Assembly: GCA_030615745.1 (NCBI GenBank)
Contig: JAUWYR010000002.1
Coordinates: 1 to 64,000 of the forward strand
Length of the DNA stretch: 64,000 nt
Direction of reading: 5' to 3'
Source: Candidatus Zixiibacteriota bacterium
GTDB lineage: Bacteria; Zixibacteria; MSB-5A5; SM23-73-2
This document shows positions 17,143 through 28,441 of the stretch, piece by piece. Each line of letters opens with the position of its first letter. Position 1 is the stretch's first letter. The position numbers and the translations under genes were made by a program. A model generated the notes under the pieces. The model saw nothing but the letters and a program-made list of their open reading frames with translations, made no database searches and was not told the origin of the DNA.

Positions 17143-19377
17143 TCAGCACACCTTCAAAACCACCAAAGTGAAATCATCCCAGAAAGTCGCTCCTCTGGAG
17201 AAGTTGTTTACCTCTTTGACTAAAATATTTTTAATCTCATCTGCTGTTTGATGGCGGGAGGCCTCAAGTAAATCCAAAAGCCTCCTTTCCCCGAACTGCT
17301 CTTCAGATTTATTGAATGCCTCGGTTAAGCCATCGGAATAAAAGACTAAAATATCTTCTGAATCCAAAAACTTCTCACCTTTCTCATAAGTAGCAAAAGC
17401 AAAGGCTCCTAAGATCAATCCCCCCTCTTTTAAAAACTCGATTTCACCGGATTTACGCAAAAGCACTGGATAGTTATGACCGGCATTGCAATAACAAAGA
17501 CTTTTTTTCTGCGGGTCGAATTCACCGTAAAACATAGTGGCGAACTTCTCGGTGGAGGTTGAGGAATAGATTAGCTGATTTACGTTAGATATTACAAGAT
17601 TCGGAAGGGGCGAATTTTTCGCCTCAGCCCTTAAGGATGCGTGGAGCAGAGATACTAAAAGTGCCGCTGGGATCCCCTTTCCAGTGGCATCGGCTATTGC
17701 TATCCCAAATGATTCATCCCCAGTTTTTATGAAATCGTAATAGTCTCCACCAACCTGCCTGGCAGGCTGTATATATGCTGAGACCTCAAATCCCTTACCA
17801 GTTGGAAGGGTCTTTGGAAGAAGGGCAAGCTGAATCTGCCGGGCAACCAAAAGCTCCTCCTCTAATTTTTGCTTTTCTAAAGACTCCGCATAAAGCTTTG
17901 CATTGTCAATCGCCACAACAAGCTGATTAGCTAAGACATTCAACAAGGTCAAATCCTCATAGGTGAACCTGAAACGAGTAGCCTTCTGAGATAAGCCGAT
18001 AAACCCAATAAGTTCTTCTTTCTGAGAAAGAGGAACCGCCAGATGCAATCCACCCTGGCCGAGCAGGCCCGGAAACAAAAGCTTACTCATGGGAGTATCA
18101 TCTGTTTTTATCTCCAACTCATCAATATAAACCGGATTTTTTTTACCTTTTAAAGAAAGCAAAAATTTATCATCCTTCTCAAAATAGAATCTCCCCTCCT
18201 CAGCAAAGAGGACAAACTTACCTTCATTATCCTGATAAACACACAAAAAGACCTTTTCCACCAGCATATTCCTCTTCAAGGTATCAAATACCGTCTCCTT
18301 CAGCTGGTCGAAATCAAAAATTGTAATAATCTTTCTGCTGAAAGTCTCCATCATATTTCGGTAGTCAGAGGTATCTCTGATAAACATTCTCTTTATGAAA
18401 TTATCCAGCTGACTCATTATAGGTTGAAAGAAAACCAGCGCTAAAATCACATAACTTATCTCTAAAATCGGTGTGGGACGCCCTAAGAAACCCTGGACTG
18501 CTTTTCCCAACTGAACCACAACCAAAAAATAAAGCCCGACTAAAAGACCCGAGGTCAAAGAATAGACCAAGCTTTGTCTGACCAAAAGCCTTATATCTAA
18601 AAACTGGTGTTTGATTATAGCCCAGGCAATAGAACTTCCTCCAACAACCAGTGCTGTGATTGTCAAAAAATATTTCAGGTTATCTGAGATTTTTATAGGG
18701 GTAAGAACCGGGATTATGAAAGCCAGAGCATAAAGCCCTGTAGCAGACCATATCCCCCGGACTAAAAATTTGACCTGACGCTTTAGCCTCTGAATTTTAA
18801 CCTTTTTGTAACCGAGATAAAGAAAAAAGACTGCTAAAAAAAGGTAAATCAAATTGACAACCGAGAAGAACTGAAGATGAAAACTATACAAAACACCCAT
18901 CAGGGTGGCAAAGATTTTAACCACAAAAGCAAAGGGTTCTAAAAGCCATCCAAAAACAAAACCTGTTTTCCAAGATTCTAAAGATCTAACCCAGCTATCC
19001 GGATCATAAAAAATTAGCATAAGAAAGATATGGAAAATGTGAGGTAAAAATAAAAGCCATTTAACCTTTGGAAAATCAAAAAGAAACTTTTTCTTTTCAG
19101 GAAAAACAAAGGAGAAAAGCAAAAGAAATGGGAAAAAAAGCTCCCACAGGTAAAAGATATTGGTGTAGAAAATCGATCGGGATATCTCCGGGGAGATGTC
19201 TTTAGCAATTGTTCCTAAAGCTCCCAATAAAGGTCCTAACCCAGCAAAAAAAAGCATCAGGCTGGTTATCCTGTTGATTTGGGCTTTGGGGTTCTCTCTG
19301 AAAATTACAACTGCCAAAAAAAATAGAAAGATACCACCAACTAAATAAATTGCTGCGACAATGGTTGAAAGGTTCAA
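17143..19377 (-). CDS. Membrane SpoIIE/RsbU-type PP2C phosphatase with GAF domain
   Basis: 744 residues. Seven to nine hydrophobic helices fill about 1-310, followed by a GAF domain (about 350-510, ending NQLVVAIDNAKLYAES) and a PPM/SpoIIE phosphatase domain (about 525-744) with VGGDYYDF, IADATGKGIPAAL and FYSDGLTEA, the metal-binding Asp motifs. It is expected to dephosphorylate the STAS antagonist encoded two genes upstream, and so controls an anti-sigma kinase switch in response to a signal sensed in the membrane or by GAF. Starts 13 bp after the RsbW-like gene. Confidence 0.88.
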   Translation of the reverse strand: MNLSTIVAAIYLVGGIFLFFLAVVIFRENPKAQINRITSLMLFFAGLGPLLGALGTIAKDISPEISRSIFYTNIFYLWELFFPFLLLFSFVFPEKKKFLFDFPKVKWLLFLPHIFHIFLMLIFYDPDSWVRSLESWKTGFVFGWLLEPFAFVVKIFATLMGVLYSFHLQFFSVVNLIYLFLAVFFLYLGYKKVKIQRLKRQVKFLVRGIWSATGLYALAFIIPVLTPIKISDNLKYFLTITALVVGGSSIAWAIIKHQFLDIRLLVRQSLVYSLTSGLLVGLYFLVVVQLGKAVQGFLGRPTPILEISYVILALVFFQPIMSQLDNFIKRMFIRDTSDYRNMMETFSRKIITIFDFDQLKETVFDTLKRNMLVEKVFLCVYQDNEGKFVLFAEEGRFYFEKDDKFLLSLKGKKNPVYIDELEIKTDDTPMSKLLFPGLLGQGGLHLAVPLSQKEELIGFIGLSQKATRFRFTYEDLTLLNVLANQLVVAIDNAKLYAESLEKQKLEEELLVARQIQLALLPKTLPTGKGFEVSAYIQPARQVGGDYYDFIKTGDESFGIAIADATGKGIPAALLVSLLHASLRAEAKNSPLPNLVISNVNQLIYSSTSTEKFATMFYGEFDPQKKSLCYCNAGHNYPVLLRKSGEIEFLKEGGLILGAFAFATYEKGEKFLDSEDILVFYSDGLTEAFNKSEEQFGERRLLDLLEASRHQTADEIKNILVKEVNNFSRGATFWDDFTLVVLKVC

Positions 19378-19389
19378 CTCAATCCACCC

Positions 19390-19818
19390 TTACTTTTTCA
19401 AGTATTTAACCATCTTGACAATGGTGCCGCCTTCCGGCTGGAAAATAAAGTTGACTTTATCCATCAAGGATTTTAAAATGAAAACCCCCCTTCCAACTTT
19501 TTTTAAAATATTTTCACCCTCTACCGGTGAGCTCAAAGACTCTGGGTCAAACCCATCTCCCTGATCTTCGACTGTGATCACTATCTTTAATTTTTCGATT
19601 TTTAAATCTATTTTGACCTTCTTCCCCCTATCGTTTTTATTTCCATGAACAATCGCATTGGTCACCGCCTCAGTAACGGAGATAGCCACATCAGCCAACT
19701 GGCTTTGATCCAGCCCGAGCTTTTTTAATTTTCCCTCAACGAACTCATCAACATCCCTAAGATAATCCAAAGAGCTTGGAACAGAGATTTTATTTTTCCC
19801 TTTTACGATTTTTCCCAT
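19390..19818 (-). CDS. Anti-sigma factor serine kinase, RsbW/SpoIIAB-like
   Basis: 142 residues forming a GHKL ATPase: the N box (TEAVTNAIVHGN), EDQGDGFDP and a short Gly-rich region GRGVFILKSLMDKV. It would phosphorylate the STAS protein encoded upstream and may bind a sigma factor or another target. No sigma factor gene is next to it. Middle gene of a STAS-kinase-phosphatase row. Confidence 0.87.
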   Translation of the reverse strand: MGKIVKGKNKISVPSSLDYLRDVDEFVEGKLKKLGLDQSQLADVAISVTEAVTNAIVHGNKNDRGKKVKIDLKIEKLKIVITVEDQGDGFDPESLSSPVEGENILKKVGRGVFILKSLMDKVNFIFQPEGGTIVKMVKYLKK

Positions 19819-19895
19819 TTCTTTTCCTAAAGAGAAAAGGTAGGCTTGTGACCTACCCCATCCAATCTTTTTTTTAAAAAATTTGCCAGATGAAA

Positions 19896-20234
19896 TTATT
19901 TGAAGCTCTCAATTGCCTTCTCCAAAGAGTCGAATCTTTCGAAAACAGTGAGCAACCTGGTTATTTCCAGAAGCTTCTCGATTTTCTCAGTTACGTTTGC
20001 AAGCTTGAGTTCCCCCTGATTGTTGCGTATGGTGGTTAAAGCGGAGATCAGAATTCCAAGTCCAGTGGAGTTCATCCAGTCCACTTTAGATAGATCGATT
20101 ACTATCCTTTTTTTATTCTGAGAAATAAGATTACGAAGCTTATCGTGTAATTCGGTCGCATCCGGTCCGCCCATAATTTTCCCCTGAGGAGAGATCACCA
20201 CCACACCTTTTTTCTCACTGATAGTAAACTCCAT
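19896..20234 (-). CDS. STAS-domain anti-sigma factor antagonist
   Basis: 112 residues from ATG 20234, which has AGGAGG at good spacing; the open frame extends 22 codons further without support. The phosphoacceptor region reads VDWMNSTGLG with Ser56 as the expected phosphorylation site. Partner of the downstream RsbW-like kinase and SpoIIE-type phosphatase. Confidence 0.9.
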   Translation of the reverse strand: MEFTISEKKGVVVISPQGKIMGGPDATELHDKLRNLISQNKKRIVIDLSKVDWMNSTGLGILISALTTIRNNQGELKLANVTEKIEKLLEITRLLTVFERFDSLEKAIESFK

Positions 20235-20357
20235 AAGAAATCCTCCTAAAATATGAACCTTTTTAAATTCTACGAAGGAAAAAAAATTGCGTTTCAACAA
20301 AAAAATAAAGCCACCACAGATGACTTTTCGAATTTTGGGATAAAATATTTTGAACTC

Positions 20358-20774
20358 TTATTTGAACAAAGCTTTTATTTTACCCCAGGTGGTCAATTTT
20401 ACATTCAGGGAGGAAACAGTTATTTTTTGTCTTATTGTGCCAGAAAAAGCTTTAATCGGGGGGGTGGCTTTTTGCCCATTGACCTTCAAAACTATAATAT
20501 CATCCTCTGACCATCCATCCTTTTTCTGAGTATCTGGGTCATCCTTTGGTATACATAGAGAATATTCGCCATCTTCTGTGGTGGTCTGGGCTACTAGATT
20601 ATTATCTATATATGCGGTTACTTCATATCCATCCTCAGCTGGCGCACCCCGGTAGTCTACTTCACCCCACAGACAACAAAAAGAGGACTTATGTTGAGCA
20701 AAAAGTGTCCCTGAAAAAAGAAAAAGAAGTATCAAACTTAAAATTGAAAGAACCTTTATTTTTCCCCCGCTCAA
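20358..20774 (-). CDS. Small secreted protein with carboxypeptidase-regulatory-like fold
   Basis: 138 residues with a signal peptide (about 1-26, ending LFAQ). The mature part (WGEVDYRGAPAEDGYEVTAYID ..., here WGEVDYRGAPAEDG) has the layout of a carboxypeptidase-regulatory/Ig-like beta sandwich: short strands, TTTEDGEYSL, then a long loop. The start is TTG with GGAGGGG eight bases before. Function unknown; probably periplasmic or surface-located. Between the STAS operon and rex. Confidence 0.7.
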   Translation of the reverse strand: MSGGKIKVLSILSLILLFLFSGTLFAQHKSSFCCLWGEVDYRGAPAEDGYEVTAYIDNNLVAQTTTEDGEYSLCIPKDDPDTQKKDGWSEDDIIVLKVNGQKATPPIKAFSGTIRQKITVSSLNVKLTTWGKIKALFK

Positions 20775-20854
20775 ATTTGAACCCCTCCGCTATTTTCTCT
20801 TCATTTTATGTTTTTTCTCGGATTTGTCAAGTAAAAAATTTAATTTTTTTTAAA

Positions 20855-21478
20855 TTAAATCTGGTTAATCAGGGCAAAGGAGAGATGTTCTAACTCCATT
20901 GCCATGTTCACTGTTCTTAAAAAGACTTGATCTGGAACTTTTATATTAGCTGGGGCGAAGTTTAATATAGTTCTTATACCTGCTTTGACAACCTGGTCTA
21001 CAACTTTTTGGGCTTGGTCTGCTGGAACTGCTATTATCACCATCTCGATTTTACTCTCCTTCAATTCTTTGACCAAATCTTTCACATCCTTAATTATAAT
21101 CCCCTTGTGATTTTTCCCTATTTTCCTTTGGTCGTTATCAAATAAAAGCTTTATTAAAAATCCCTGTTTTGCAAATTCTTTGTATGATACTAAAGCGGAG
21201 CCCACATTTCCAACGCCGATCAAGGCGACCTTCCAGGTTTTGTCCAACCCAAGAATCGAGGCGATCTTTTCTTTCAACTCCAATACCTTATAACCTAACC
21301 CTCTTGTTCCAAAGCTTCCAAATAAAGACAAATCTTTTCTTACCTGAGCCGGGGTGAGCTTTTCTATTTTTGCCAACTCTTTTGAAGAAACAGTAACGTA
21401 TCCTTCTTTTTCCAATAAGCGGAGCACACGATAATATCTCGAAAGCCTCTTTACCGTGGATTCTGACACTTTTCTCAC
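20855..21478 (-). CDS. rex: Redox-sensing transcriptional repressor Rex
   Basis: NADH/NAD+-responsive repressor. The N-terminal winged helix (about 1-80, with TPAQVRKDLSLFG and GTRGLGY) is followed by a Rossmann domain (VALIGVGNVGSAL) and a C-terminal swapped helix. 207 residues is the normal length. GTG start after AAGGA. Its own promoter carries a perfect Rex operator (21501-21518), so autorepression is expected. Confidence 0.95.
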   Translation of the reverse strand: MRKVSESTVKRLSRYYRVLRLLEKEGYVTVSSKELAKIEKLTPAQVRKDLSLFGSFGTRGLGYKVLELKEKIASILGLDKTWKVALIGVGNVGSALVSYKEFAKQGFLIKLLFDNDQRKIGKNHKGIIIKDVKDLVKELKESKIEMVIIAVPADQAQKVVDQVVKAGIRTILNFAPANIKVPDQVFLRTVNMAMELEHLSFALINQI

Positions 21479-21500
21479 AAAAATTTATCCTTTCTTAACC

Positions 21501-21518
21501 TTGTGAACTCTTTCACAA
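21501..21518 (-). promoter_or_regulatory. Rex operator
   Basis: TTGTGAA-CTCT-TTCACAA, a perfect inverted repeat matching the Rex consensus, overlapping the -10 element of rex. Confidence 0.9.
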
Positions 21519-21545
21519 TTATGAAGGAAAAAGTTAAATTGTCAA
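21517..21545 (-). promoter_or_regulatory. rex promoter
   Basis: Reading leftward: TTGACA (21545-21540), 17 bases, ATAATT (21522-21517). Confidence 0.75.
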
Positions 21546-21933
21546 GGGAAAAATGGCAGTATTTTACACTGAAGAGAAAAGATTACCAACAGATGAAATG
21601 GACTACAAAAGATTGTATCCAACATTTGAGTTTCTGGAGTGTAAAGCTTCAGCTTTACCTTATGGAGAAATAATCTTTTTTATCATAGGGCAGGGCATTT
21701 AGCCCTGCCACAAATTATCTTTTGAAATTTTTTTATGAAACTTTCCTTTATCTTCTGAGTAAAACACAAATGAGAGGAAAACCTCACCTCTTTTTATAGC
21801 TGCATTCCTCCTTTTTCAAGGCTGCCTCGCTTTAAAAGGCAGCCTTTTGCAATTGACAAATTAGATTCTAAAGCGTAATCGGAAAAAAGACAAAAGTTAA
21901 AAACAGATTTTATAAAACAGGATACCAGTTTTT
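21546..21933. other. Gap of dispersed repeats and hairpins
   Basis: Contains a CCAACAGATGAAATGGA repeat near 21588 (related to 39890 and 48560), GTAAAGCT-TC-AGCTTTAC at 21641-21658, the 35-base palindrome 21676-21710 shared with 8851-8885, and a terminator-like stem AAGGCTGCC (21818-21826) / GGCAGCCTT (21838-21846) followed by T residues. No supportable gene. Confidence 0.65.
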
Positions 21934-22191
21934 TTAAAATATCTTCCCCACTACCCAGATTATAATAAAAACTGAAATCAAAGAGTTCAAGATAACCAAC
22001 AAAGAATACTTGACATCCCTTTTGGATATATCCTTTTTGAAAGAAAGATTGGTCAGCAAAAAATTAAATCTTTTACCGGTTCTTTTAACAGATACTTTCT
22101 GCCAGCCTAAAAGGATTAGTTTTAAAATAAAAATAAATAACAAAAAAATAAGGGCTATCTTTAGCCCATCCACCCCGGATGATTGAAACAT
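21934..22191 (-). CDS. Small two-helix membrane protein
   Basis: 85 residues with hydrophobic segments at about 10-30 and 63-84 and a basic loop between them. No family recognised. It sits downstream of gyrA on the same strand. The ribosome site is weak, so the call rests mainly on the length and the clean two-helix pattern. Confidence 0.5.
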   Translation of the reverse strand: MFQSSGVDGLKIALIFLLFIFILKLILLGWQKVSVKRTGKRFNFLLTNLSFKKDISKRDVKYSLLVILNSLISVFIIIWVVGKIF

Positions 22192-22299
22192 AATTTTTGA
22201 ACTAAACTTTCCAGAGTATAAAAACTGTAAACTAAAAAAACTCTGACTACTGCCTACCTCCTACAATATCTCTTTTCCCAAATCTCAGCTCTCGAATCT

Positions 22300-24732
22300 C
22301 TATTCTTCTTCAGCTTTCATAACCCTGGCGATATCTACCACCTTATCCCCTTCATCTAAATTTATCAGCCTCACACCCTGAGTCGCTCTTCCAATCGCCT
22401 TAATCTGTTTAGCAGGTTGTCTGATTATCTTTCCCTTCTGAGTTATAATCAAAAGCTCATCCTCATCCTCAACCATCTTGATAGCAACAGCTTTTCCATT
22501 CCTTTTGGTTGTCCTTATGTTTATTATCCCCTTTCCCCCACGATTGGTTATTCTATAATCAGAGACATCGGTTCTTTTACCATAGCCGTTCTCAGTGATA
22601 ACTAAGATTTTTGTATCTTTTTTAATGATCTCCATTCCAATAACAAAGTCCTTATCCGAAAGATTTATTCCTCTAACTCCATAAGCATTTCTTCCGGTGG
22701 GTCTGATTTTGATCTCAGGAAATCTTATAGCAACCCCACCTGTTGTGGCTAAAAGTATATCATAGGTCCCATCAGTTATCGTCGCTTCAATCAACTGATC
22801 ATCTTCAGGAAGATTTATTGCGATGATCCCTCCCTTTCGAGGATTGGAAAAAGCATCCAGCTTTGTCTTTTTTATCACTCCTTTTTTAGTTGCCATCACA
22901 ACAAAACGCTTCTCATCGAATTTATCCACCGGAACAAAAGCAGTTATGTTCTCATCTTTACCTAAATCCAAAAGGTTAACTATAGGCTTCCCTTTTGTCA
23001 ATCTCCCCCCCTGTGGAATCTCATAAACCTTTAGCCAGTGGCATCTGCCTTTGGTAGTAAAGAAAAGTATATAATCGTGGGTGAAGGCGATAAACAGATG
23101 TTCAACAAAATCTGTTTCCTTGGTCCCAATCCCTATAACTCCCTTTCCACCTCTGGACTGACGCTTGTAAGCATCGACACCCAGCCTTTTTATATATCCC
23201 TGATGAGTGATGGTTATCACCATATCCTCCTCAGCTATCAAATCCTCTAAGGTGAACTCCTCCTCCTCCTCTTTTATCTCAGTCCTTCTCGGGTCCGCAT
23301 ATTTTTTCTTTAACTCTAAAAGCTCCTCTTTTATAAGTTGCATCCTTTTGACTTTGCTTTCGAGAATCCCTTTAAGTTGAGCAATCAATTTTATAAGCTC
23401 TAAGTATTCATCCTCAACTTTTTTCCGCTCAAGCCCGGTAAGCCTCGAAAGCCTCATATCCAATATCGCCTGCGCCTGGATCTCAGTTAATTCGTAATTT
23501 TTTATAAGTCCCTTTTTAGCATCATCGGGGGTTTTTGATCTTCTAATCAATTTTATTATCGCATCTAAATACTTTAAAGCGATTTTAAATCCCTCTAAGA
23601 TGTGTGCCCGCTTCTCCGCTCTTTTTAATTCGAATTTCATCCTTCTTGTGATAACCTCATGGCGATGTTCCAAAAAGTGCGAAAGAAGCTGTTTTAAGGT
23701 CAAAATCTTTGGCTGACCATCAACCAGAGCTAAAAGTATTACCCCGAATGTGCTCTGCATTTGAGTTTGCTTGAAGAGCTGATTCAAAATCACCTCAGCC
23801 GGAGCATCCCTTTTTAACTCAATCACAATCCTCATCCCTTCTCTGTCGGACTCATCCCTTAAATCAGAGATCCCTTCGATGACCTTATTGTTCACCAAAC
23901 TTGCAATCCTTTCCAGAAGGTTGGATTTGTTGATCTGAAAAGGTATCTCTGTTATTACAATCGATTCCTTTCCAGATTTTTGCTTCTCTGCTTTTGCCCT
24001 TGCTCTTAAGATGATCCTTCCTCTTCCTGTCCTGTAAGCTTCTGTTATCCCCGAAGTGCCGTAGATTATTCCTCCGGTTGGAAAGTCAGGACCAGGAATA
24101 AAGTTTAAAAGGTCCTCATCCTCTGTTTCAGGCTCCTCTATTATGTTTACCAATGCATCTACAACTTCACCCAGATTATGGGGGGGAATGTTTGTAGCCA
24201 TTCCAACAGCGATGCCGGAGGAACCATTGCATACCAAATTAGGGAACCTGGAGGGCAAAACCACTGGTTCTTCTCTGGTCTCATCGTAGTTGGGTTGAAA
24301 ATCCACTGTATCCTTTTCTAAGTCAGAAAGGATCTCCGTAGCAAAGAATGAAATCCGTGCCTCAGTGTATCTCATAGCTGCCGGAGCATCTCCATCGATG
24401 GACCCGAAGTTTCCCTGCCCATCCACCAAAGGATATCTTAAGTTGAAATCCTGAGCCATCCTCACTAAAGTGGGATAGACCACCTGTTCGCCATGGGGAT
24501 GATAATTACCCGAGGTATCTCCGCAGATTTTAGCACACTTCCTGGGAGGTCTCTCAGGGGATAAACCCAAATCGTTCATCGCCACTAAAATCCTTCGCAT
24601 CGATGGTTTTAAACCATCCCTCACGTCTGGCAATGCACGGGAAGTTATAACAGACATAGAGTAGTCTATATAGGAGGATTTCATCTCCTCCTCAATATAG
24701 ACCGGAACGACTTTCTCTTTGTTTCCTAACAT
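22300..24732 (-). CDS. gyrA: DNA gyrase subunit A
   Basis: Breaks and rejoins DNA in the GyrA2GyrB2 supercoiling enzyme. 810 residues; active-site Tyr122 in AAMRYTEAR; the C-terminal beta-pinwheel has a GyrA-box-like QSRGGKG. In the quinolone pocket, by E. coli numbering, Ser83 is Gln ([10 protein letters not shown]) and Asp87 is Pro. Its ATG overlaps the stop of the preceding HEPN-like gene as TAATG. A decayed copy of its first ~20 codons lies on the other side of that gene, at 25225-25290. Confidence 0.97.
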   Translation of the reverse strand: MLGNKEKVVPVYIEEEMKSSYIDYSMSVITSRALPDVRDGLKPSMRRILVAMNDLGLSPERPPRKCAKICGDTSGNYHPHGEQVVYPTLVRMAQDFNLRYPLVDGQGNFGSIDGDAPAAMRYTEARISFFATEILSDLEKDTVDFQPNYDETREEPVVLPSRFPNLVCNGSSGIAVGMATNIPPHNLGEVVDALVNIIEEPETEDEDLLNFIPGPDFPTGGIIYGTSGITEAYRTGRGRIILRARAKAEKQKSGKESIVITEIPFQINKSNLLERIASLVNNKVIEGISDLRDESDREGMRIVIELKRDAPAEVILNQLFKQTQMQSTFGVILLALVDGQPKILTLKQLLSHFLEHRHEVITRRMKFELKRAEKRAHILEGFKIALKYLDAIIKLIRRSKTPDDAKKGLIKNYELTEIQAQAILDMRLSRLTGLERKKVEDEYLELIKLIAQLKGILESKVKRMQLIKEELLELKKKYADPRRTEIKEEEEEFTLEDLIAEEDMVITITHQGYIKRLGVDAYKRQSRGGKGVIGIGTKETDFVEHLFIAFTHDYILFFTTKGRCHWLKVYEIPQGGRLTKGKPIVNLLDLGKDENITAFVPVDKFDEKRFVVMATKKGVIKKTKLDAFSNPRKGGIIAINLPEDDQLIEATITDGTYDILLATTGGVAIRFPEIKIRPTGRNAYGVRGINLSDKDFVIGMEIIKKDTKILVITENGYGKRTDVSDYRITNRGGKGIINIRTTKRNGKAVAIKMVEDEDELLIITQKGKIIRQPAKQIKAIGRATQGVRLINLDEGDKVVDIARVMKAEEE

Positions 24733-25142
24733 TATTGTTGACCTTCAAATACCTTTATCTTCTCCCCTAAGCTCTTCTGCAAAAAAGAGGCAATTTTTAT
24801 TACATTGATACCATCTTTTCTTTTGATTTCTACGTCAAAGCGACCTGTTGCCTCTTTGCTTTTATTAAATGCCCAATAAAGATTCCTCATAGATATTTTG
24901 GAAAATTTCCTTGCCTCTGCATAAAATTTCCAAAAAGAATTTAGTATTCCAATACTTGAACGAGGAAGTCTTTCTTTTTTTAGGATAAGCAAACCTCTTA
25001 AGGAAAGTTCCAACGAGTGATACCCTGTGTATACAGCTAAACGAGCCAAGCCCACTTTTAGGCTTTCTTTTGAACCGTACAAATACTCTTTTGAAAGTTT
25101 AAAAAAATCTAATGCTTTGTATTTTTTCTCTAAAAGACTCAT
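24732..25142 (-). CDS. HEPN-like small alpha-helical protein inserted before gyrA
   Basis: 136 residues, all-helical, with YHSLELSLRGLLI resembling the central helix of HEPN-domain proteins. The common R-x4-6-H RNase motif is not clear (an Arg lies eight residues before the His), so toxin activity is doubtful. Stop and gyrA start overlap (TAATG), so translation is coupled. It is flanked by gyrA 5' sequence on both sides, so it is very probably an acquired gene. It could be an antitoxin-like or orphan HEPN gene; no MNT partner is adjacent. Confidence 0.6.
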   Translation of the reverse strand: MSLLEKKYKALDFFKLSKEYLYGSKESLKVGLARLAVYTGYHSLELSLRGLLILKKERLPRSSIGILNSFWKFYAEARKFSKISMRNLYWAFNKSKEATGRFDVEIKRKDGINVIKIASFLQKSLGEKIKVFEGQQ

Positions 25143-25224
25143 ACTTGAGATCTTAAACGTTGTGTTTACTCAACTTTTAATTTAAAAAATTGTTAAATTA
25201 TTTGTCCTAATAAACATACGCATT

Positions 25225-25290
25225 TATATAGGAAGATTTCATCTCCTCCTCAATGTAGACTAGAAAGATTTTCTCTTTGTTTTAATACAT
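25225..25290 (-). pseudogene. Decayed duplicate of the gyrA 5' end
   Basis: Aligns with gyrA 24667-24732: about 50 of 60 bases identical, including GATTTCATCTCCTCCTCAAT on the plus strand. The aligned ATG (25290-25288) is followed by a stop at codon 3. It lies upstream of the HEPN-like gene. Confidence 0.85.
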
Positions 25291-25360
25291 CTTTAAATAT
25301 TAAAAAAAGGGGTTAGCTCTTTGTTTTGAGTTCTTCTGTAATCCTTTATGGAAAAGCTGA

Positions 25361-25391
25361 GCAAAAATAAATTTCTGCACTCCAAACCTAT
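25361..25391. repeat. Direct repeat flanking hicBA, distal copy
   Basis: GCAAAAATAAATTT(C)TGCACTC then CAAACCTAT: 30 of 31 bases match 25946-25976 at the end of gyrB, with one inserted base. Confidence 0.75.
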
Positions 25392-25423
25392 CGATCAAAA
25401 TTTATTACATAGTTAAAATATCT

Positions 25424-25651
25424 TTAAAGTTTATTGAATTCCTCAATTGAGAGCTTAGCTTGATGAATCACAATGTTTCTCAAGGTTCCGATGGGGATAT
25501 CTTTTCCATGAAGAGGCACCACCGCAATTCTTCCAGTCTTGGGATTTTTAAGAGAAACATGACTTCCTCTTTGATGGGTCCTTCGAAATCCGGCCTTTTC
25601 CAATTTTTTTATCACTCTCCTTGCCGAAAGAGCTTTTAATCTCTCTGACAT
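25424..25651 (-). CDS. hicA: HicA-family mRNA interferase toxin
   Basis: 75 residues with the double-stranded-RNA-binding-like fold: KLEKAGFRRTHQRGSHVSL, whose His is the catalytic residue, and a C-terminal IPIGTLRNI segment. Its ATG overlaps the hicB stop (TAATG). Paired with the upstream antitoxin, an order less common than hicA first. Confidence 0.9.
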   Translation of the reverse strand: MSERLKALSARRVIKKLEKAGFRRTHQRGSHVSLKNPKTGRIAVVPLHGKDIPIGTLRNIVIHQAKLSIEEFNKL

Positions 25652-25914
25652 TAAGATCTCGACGAAGTTTTTTTCGTCACATATAATTTTATGTAAGTTC
25701 CTTCAGTCCGAAAAACAGGCTTAGGGATAGGCCTTTTCTCCTTTTCAAGTGTTTCTAAATAACATAAAGCTGCCTCTTTAACATTTGCTTCCGCTTCAGC
25801 AAATGTATCACCAAAAGATGAAACATTATTCAATTCAGGAATGGTGGCTATTACCCTGCCCGTTTTTTTGTCCACTTCGTATTCAATCCTGAAATTGTAC
25901 TCCTTTTTAGTCAT
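25651..25914 (-). CDS. hicB: HicB-family antitoxin
   Basis: 87 residues with the partially degraded RNase-H-like HicB fold: RVIATIPELNNVSSFGDTFAEA and ANVKEAALCYLE. Neutralises HicA. No separate DNA-binding domain is evident in the short C-terminus. The pair sits between gyrB and gyrA and is bounded by 31-base direct repeats. Confidence 0.88.
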   Translation of the reverse strand: MTKKEYNFRIEYEVDKKTGRVIATIPELNNVSSFGDTFAEAEANVKEAALCYLETLEKEKRPIPKPVFRTEGTYIKLYVTKKTSSRS

Positions 25915-25945
25915 GCTCTCCTTCCATATAAGTTATTTAAAAAAG

Positions 25946-28253
<2,308 letters not shown>

Positions 28254-28389
28254 ATATCTAATCTATTAAGATTATACGTAAATAGCAAGTAAATTTTCTT
28301 TAATTTTTTGTATAAAAAATATCTGTCCTGCAGGGAAAAACAACCCCCTTCTGCCTAAAAATTAGAGCCTTAAATTAAAAATCCATATC

Positions 28390-28439
28390 TGCGTATGCCG
28401 AAGGTCAAGAGACATGCATCGGAGATCAAGAGATACGCA
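28390..28439. repeat. Palindromic repeat TGCGTAT...ATACGCA downstream of dnaN
   Basis: Bases 28390-28415 are identical over 26 positions to 57448-57473 inside batA, and both continue into ATCAAGAGAT. Arms TGCGTAT and ATACGCA close the unit. It ends three bases before the dnaN stop. Confidence 0.85.
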
Positions 28440-28441
28440 TT

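Noticed and set aside
21553-21702. 49-codon plus-strand frame (MAVFYTEEKRLPTDEMD...)
   Set aside because: It is built from a CAACAGATGAAA dispersed repeat and the 21676-21710 palindrome and has no ribosome site.
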